Positions 6,608-9,521 of a stretch of 9,521 nucleotides of DNA are shown here, piece by piece. Below the pieces are notes generated by a model, which was not told the DNA's origin, did no database searches, and saw only the letters and a program-made list of their open reading frames with translations. Source of the DNA: Acidobacteriota bacterium (GTDB lineage: Bacteria > Acidobacteriota > Polarisedimenticolia > J045); NCBI GenBank assembly GCA_024276295.1, contig JAJRXN010000343.1:1-9521 (forward strand), in the 5' to 3' direction. Positions within the stretch are counted from its first letter, which is position 1; each line of letters begins with the position of its first letter. The translations under genes and the position numbers were made by a program.

Positions 6608-6612
6608 GGAGG
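6608..6612 (+). promoter_or_regulatory. Ribosome binding site of the second transporter gene
   Basis: The 22-bp gap after recG is purine-rich, with GGAGG at 6602-6606, 6608-6612 and 6613-6617. The middle copy has the right 5-base spacer to the ATG at 6618. This is the strongest ribosome binding site in the plus-strand operon, so this gene may be translated independently of recG. Confidence 0.6.
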
Positions 6613-6617
6613 GGAGG

Positions 6618-7526
6618 ATGACCGCACGGATCGGCGGGTCGGGCCAGCGCGTGCGCGTCGTCGCCGCGCTGCTCGTCGTGCAGGCGATGTTCGGCGTGCA
6701 CTACCTGCTGGCCAAGATCCTGCTCGAGGCGATCCCGCCCCGCTCGTGGGCGGTGCTCCGGGTCACCGGCGGGGCGCTCGTGCTGTGGGGCATCGCGCTG
6801 GCCTGGCGCCGCCGGCTGCCGTCACGGCCGGGCGACGTGCTGCGGCTCGCCCTGTACTCGGTGTTCGGCGTGGTGCTCAACCAGGTGCTGTTCGTCGAGG
6901 GGCTGTCGCGGACGACGCCGATCCACTCCTCGCTGATCAACACCTCGATTCCGGTGCTGACCCTGCTGTTCGCGGTGCTGCTCGGGCGCGAGACGCTCAC
7001 GCGGCGCAAGCTCGCGGCGCTGGCGATCGCGCTGGCCGGCGTGTTGCTGGTGATCCGGCCGGATCCGCGCGTCGTGCTCGATCTGCGCACGACCGGCGAT
7101 CTGCTGACGCTCGCCAACGCGACGAGCTTCTCGCTGTTCCTGGTGCTCTCGAAGCGGGTGCTCTCGCGCTGCGATCCGCTCGGTGCGGCGGCGGTGCTGT
7201 TCGGCTTCGGAGCGCTCGGGATCGGCCTCGTCGGCGGCCCGAGCCTGGCGCACTTCGACCCGGCGTCGGTTCCTCCGGCGGTGTGGGCGATCGGGGCGTT
7301 CATCGTGCTCGGACCGACGGCGCTGACGTACCTGCTCAACTACTGGGCGCTGGCGCGGGTCGACTCGTCGATCGTGGCGCTGTTCGTCTATCTGCAGCCG
7401 CTGATCGCCGGCGCGCTCTCGTGGATCGTGCGCGGCGACCGCCCCGCGACGACGACGCTGGCCGGCGGTGCGCTGATCTGCGCCGGGGTGTACTTGGCGG
7501 TTCGTCCGCTGCGGGTGCGGCGCTGA
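6618..7526 (+). CDS. EamA/DMT-family inner-membrane transporter (second copy)
   Basis: A 302-residue integral membrane protein with about ten hydrophobic segments in two EamA repeats. The first helix (about 13-33) is followed by a helix 2 containing WAVLRVTGGALVLWG (44-58). LNQVLFVEGLSRTTP (87-101) leads into SLINTSIPVLTLLFAVLLG (105-123), and the first half ends with AGVLLVIRP (140-148). The second half contains NYWALARVDSSIVALFVYLQP (241-261), which matches the conserved helix 8-9 region, and GGALICAGVYLAV (283-295). It is not a close duplicate of the transporter at 3581-4471; the two share only family-level features, so they are likely to have different substrates. Last gene of the plus-strand group; it converges with pepA across 45 bp. 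The ATG start is set by GGAGG five bases upstream. Confidence 0.92.
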   Translation: MTARIGGSGQRVRVVAALLVVQAMFGVHYLLAKILLEAIPPRSWAVLRVTGGALVLWGIALAWRRRLPSRPGDVLRLALYSVFGVVLNQVLFVEGLSRTTPIHSSLINTSIPVLTLLFAVLLGRETLTRRKLAALAIALAGVLLVIRPDPRVVLDLRTTGDLLTLANATSFSLFLVLSKRVLSRCDPLGAAAVLFGFGALGIGLVGGPSLAHFDPASVPPAVWAIGAFIVLGPTALTYLLNYWALARVDSSIVALFVYLQPLIAGALSWIVRGDRPATTTLAGGALICAGVYLAVRPLRVRR

Positions 7527-7571
7527 CCGTCCGGCTCCGTCGGTTGGCGCGACTGGACGATGCTTCGCGCA

Positions 7572-8990
7572 TCAGGCCAGCCGGCGCAGCAGCTCGACGA
7601 GCGTCGAGACCATCACGCCGGTCGCGCCGCGCGGGCCGAGGTCGTGGGCGCCGTCGGACCAGGAGGCGGGCGAGATGTCGAGGTGCGCCCAGGGGAGCTT
7701 GCCGGCGAAGTGGGCGATGAACAGCCCGGCGGCGATCACGCCGGCCTCGCGCCCCTTGCCGACGTTCCTGATGTCGGCCACCTCGGAGCGGATCTGCCGG
7801 CGGTACTCCTCGTCGGTCGGCATCGGCCAGACCTTCTCGCCGGTCGCCTCCGCCGCGGCCTGCAGAGCGGCGCCGAGGCGCCTGTCGGTGGACATCATCG
7901 GGACGCGGGTCCGGCCGAGCGCGATCAGCGCCGCGCCGGTCAGCGTCGCCGCGTCGATGATCCGCGCGGCGCCCTCGCGCACCGCCAGCGCCACCGCGTC
8001 GGCGAGGACGAGGCGGCCCTCGGCGTCGGTGTTGAGCACCTCGATCGTCGTGCCGTCGAGCGCCGTCAGCACGTCGCCAGGGCGAATCGCGTTGCCGGCG
8101 ACCGCGTTTTCGGCTAGCGCGAGGTAGCCGCGCACGTTGAGCGGCAGCTTCAGCTCGGCGGCGGCGGCGACCGCGGCGAGCACGGTCGCCGCGCCCCCCA
8201 TGTCCTTCTTCATCAGCTCCATGCCGGCGGCGGACTTGAGGTCGAGCCCGCCGGTGTCGAAGCAGATCCCCTTGCCGGCCAGCGCGGTGAACGTCTTCGT
8301 CCGGCGGTCGCCGCGGTGCTCGACGATCACCAGCCGCGGAGGGTCGTCGCTGGCGCGACCGACGGCGGTCAGCGCCCCCATGCCGAGCTTCCGGCAGCGG
8401 GCGTGGTCGAGCACGCGCACCGCAAGTCCGCTCTCCCGGCCGACACGCCGCGCCTCGCGTTCGAACTCCGACGGTCCGAGGTCCTCGGCCGGCGTGTTGA
8501 TCCAGTCCCGCGTCCGCTCGATCGCCCGGGCGACCGGCAGGGCGGCGCGTGCGGCGGTCGCGGACTCGCGTCCGGGACAGACCACGGCGAGGGTGACCGG
8601 CTTCGGTCCCGGTTTCGTGCGGTAGCGATCGAAGCGGTAGCTCCCCTGGCCGAGTCCGAGCACGAACGCGCGCAGCGGGCCTTCCGGCAGCCGTTCGGGG
8701 GCGATCACTGCGGCGCGGCGGACCGGTTCGCCGGCGAGGGCGCGTGCGACGGCGCCACCGGTGCGCCTCCAGTCGAGCGCATCGTCGCGCCGCGGCGGGC
8801 GGACGACGACGACCCGTTCGGCGTCGCGGAGCTTGCCGAGCGACGGCACGACGGCGAGCTTCGCCTCGTCGACCAGTCTGCGGCGCGCCTCCTCGGCGAT
8901 CGCGCGGGGCAGGCCGCGCGTGCCGAACACGACGAGGGCGTCGGTCCGCGCCGGGCGGCGCGTCGTGACCGTCAGCTTCGCGCCGCTCAC
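7572..8990 (-). CDS. pepA: Leucyl aminopeptidase, M17 family
   Basis: A metallo-aminopeptidase that removes N-terminal residues from peptides in the cytoplasm, normally as a hexamer with two divalent metals. It has 472 residues against about 503 in E. coli PepA, the shortfall being in the variable N-terminal domain. The catalytic domain keeps Lys240 and Asp245 (AGKGICFD), Lys252 (LDLK), Asp263 (KKDMGG) and Asp322, Glu324, Arg326 (NTDAEGRL). From memory of the E. coli numbering (270, 275, 282, 293, 352, 354, 356) these all shift by exactly 30, so the active site is complete with no internal gaps. The interdomain NTPAEDLGP segment is at 165-173. The GTG start (8990) overlaps the upstream aldolase stop as GTGA and lacks a clear Shine-Dalgarno, pointing to translational coupling. 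In some bacteria PepA also binds DNA; nothing here tests that. Confidence 0.96.
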   Translation of the reverse strand: MSGAKLTVTTRRPARTDALVVFGTRGLPRAIAEEARRRLVDEAKLAVVPSLGKLRDAERVVVVRPPRRDDALDWRRTGGAVARALAGEPVRRAAVIAPERLPEGPLRAFVLGLGQGSYRFDRYRTKPGPKPVTLAVVCPGRESATAARAALPVARAIERTRDWINTPAEDLGPSEFEREARRVGRESGLAVRVLDHARCRKLGMGALTAVGRASDDPPRLVIVEHRGDRRTKTFTALAGKGICFDTGGLDLKSAAGMELMKKDMGGAATVLAAVAAAAELKLPLNVRGYLALAENAVAGNAIRPGDVLTALDGTTIEVLNTDAEGRLVLADAVALAVREGAARIIDAATLTGAALIALGRTRVPMMSTDRRLGAALQAAAEATGEKVWPMPTDEEYRRQIRSEVADIRNVGKGREAGVIAAGLFIAHFAGKLPWAHLDISPASWSDGAHDLGPRGATGVMVSTLVELLRRLA

Positions 8991-9521
8991 CGGGCGAGTT
9001 CCGGTTCGACCTGCGCCCAGGCCTCGTCGACCGACAGCCCGTCGTGCACGATCCCGCGCACGGCGCGGATCATTGCCGCGGGGGCCGCCGACTGGAAGAT
9101 GTTGCGCCCCATGTCGACCCCGGCCGCGCCGGCGTCGATCGCGTTCCGCGCCAGCGCGAGCGCCTCGCGCTCGGGGACCTTCTTGCCGCCGGCGATGACG
9201 ACCGGGACCGGGCAGGACGCGACGAGCTGCTCGAACCCGTCACAGAAGTACGTCTTGACCATGTGCGCGCCGAGTTCGGCGGCGATCCGGCTGGCCAGCG
9301 ACAGGTAGCGCAGGTCGCGCGCCATCTGCCGGCCGACGGCGGTGACCGCCATCACCGGAATGCCCCAGCGCTCGCCGGCGTCGACCAGGGCCGACAGGTT
9401 GGACAGCGTCTGCCGCTCGTGCTCGGTGCCGACGAAGATCGACGCGGTGATCCCCGCCGCGTCGAGCCGGATCGCGTCCTCGACGTCGCAGGTCAGCACC
9501 TCGTTGGACAGGCTCGACGTG
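8987..9521 (-). CDS. lsrF: LsrF-like class I aldolase/thiolase, 5'-partial
   Basis: The reading frame is open to the right edge, so the N-terminus is missing; the last 177 residues are visible. From memory it resembles E. coli LsrF, the thiolase that finishes autoinducer-2 breakdown, closely over its C-terminal half. Shared segments are the Ser-Asn-Glu turn at the edge, PVMAVTAVG, RYLSLASRIAAELGA, the KTYF stretch with the Schiff-base Lys (codon 9254-9256), PVVIAGGKKVPEREAL, and GAAGVDMGRNIFQS. The TIM-barrel DeoC/FbaB group also includes class I fructose-bisphosphate aldolases and archaeal ADH synthases, so the reaction is inferred. The first in-frame GTG (9497-9499) is internal, because codons upstream of it also match the family. 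No lsr transporter, LsrK or LsrR is visible on this side. It precedes pepA with a 4-base GTGA overlap. Confidence 0.85.
   Translation of the reverse strand, partial: TSSLSNEVLTCDVEDAIRLDAAGITASIFVGTEHERQTLSNLSALVDAGERWGIPVMAVTAVGRQMARDLRYLSLASRIAAELGAHMVKTYFCDGFEQLVASCPVPVVIAGGKKVPEREALALARNAIDAGAAGVDMGRNIFQSAAPAAMIRAVRGIVHDGLSVDEAWAQVEPELAR

Noticed and set aside
7559..7573. Short hairpin GATGC-TTCGC-GCATC between the convergent second transporter gene and pepA
   Set aside because: Only five base pairs, with no T-run on either strand and overlap with the pepA stop. Too weak to call a bidirectional terminator, though the 45-bp spacer holds nothing better.
7560..9308. Plus-strand open frames opposite pepA and the aldolase gene
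   Set aside because: They are shadows of two well-supported minus-strand genes, with Arg/Ser/Ala-rich compositions and no recognisable domains.
1..9521. CRISPR array, defence island, insertion sequence, prophage or toxin-antitoxin pair
   Set aside because: I looked for regularly spaced repeats, transposase or integrase motifs, flanking inverted repeats and small two-gene units and saw none. Sirtuin domains occur in some anti-phage systems, but this one is a standalone deacylase with intact zinc cysteines and no effector partner.

Overview
The window is a very GC-rich stretch of bacterial chromosome, tightly packed with genes on both strands. I did not count the GC fraction. Gene ends often overlap by four bases and no gap exceeds about 105 bp. 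It holds nine protein genes, one of them cut by the right edge. I see no tRNA, rRNA, insertion sequence, phage gene or CRISPR array. The gene set (thioredoxin reductase, sirtuin, RecG, M17 aminopeptidase, LsrF-like aldolase) is housekeeping or core metabolism. The response regulator with a DUF4388 domain and the base composition suggest a free-living GC-rich Gram-negative lineage such as Myxococcota/Deltaproteobacteria or Acidobacteriota. That placement is inference; the sequence has no marker that fixes the phylum.

Layout. (1) Minus strand, 24-2523: transcription order is a sirtuin (1750-2523), a HAD-fold protein whose catalytic residues are degenerate (1046-1753), then trxB (24-965). The first two are translationally coupled through a GTGA overlap. 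trxB follows an 80-bp gap with a 9-bp hairpin and its own candidate promoter, and a perfect 8-bp hairpin lies just past its stop. (2) A 104-bp divergent spacer (2524-2627) carries a good sigma70-like promoter pointing right. (3) Plus strand, 2628-7526: REC-DUF4388 regulator, EamA-type transporter, recG, second EamA-type transporter, spaced -4, 12 and 22 bp, so probably one transcript. (4) Minus strand, 7572-9521: an LsrF-like class I aldolase (5' end outside the window) followed by leucyl aminopeptidase pepA, again joined by a GTGA overlap.

Together: the left operon combines NAD-dependent deacylation with NADPH-dependent thiol reduction. The plus-strand operon joins a signalling protein of unknown output, two small-molecule exporters and the replication-fork helicase RecG; these look co-transcribed more than functionally linked. 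I found no clear new multi-gene system. The most unusual item is the HAD-fold protein coupled to the sirtuin, in which every canonical catalytic position I can align is substituted.
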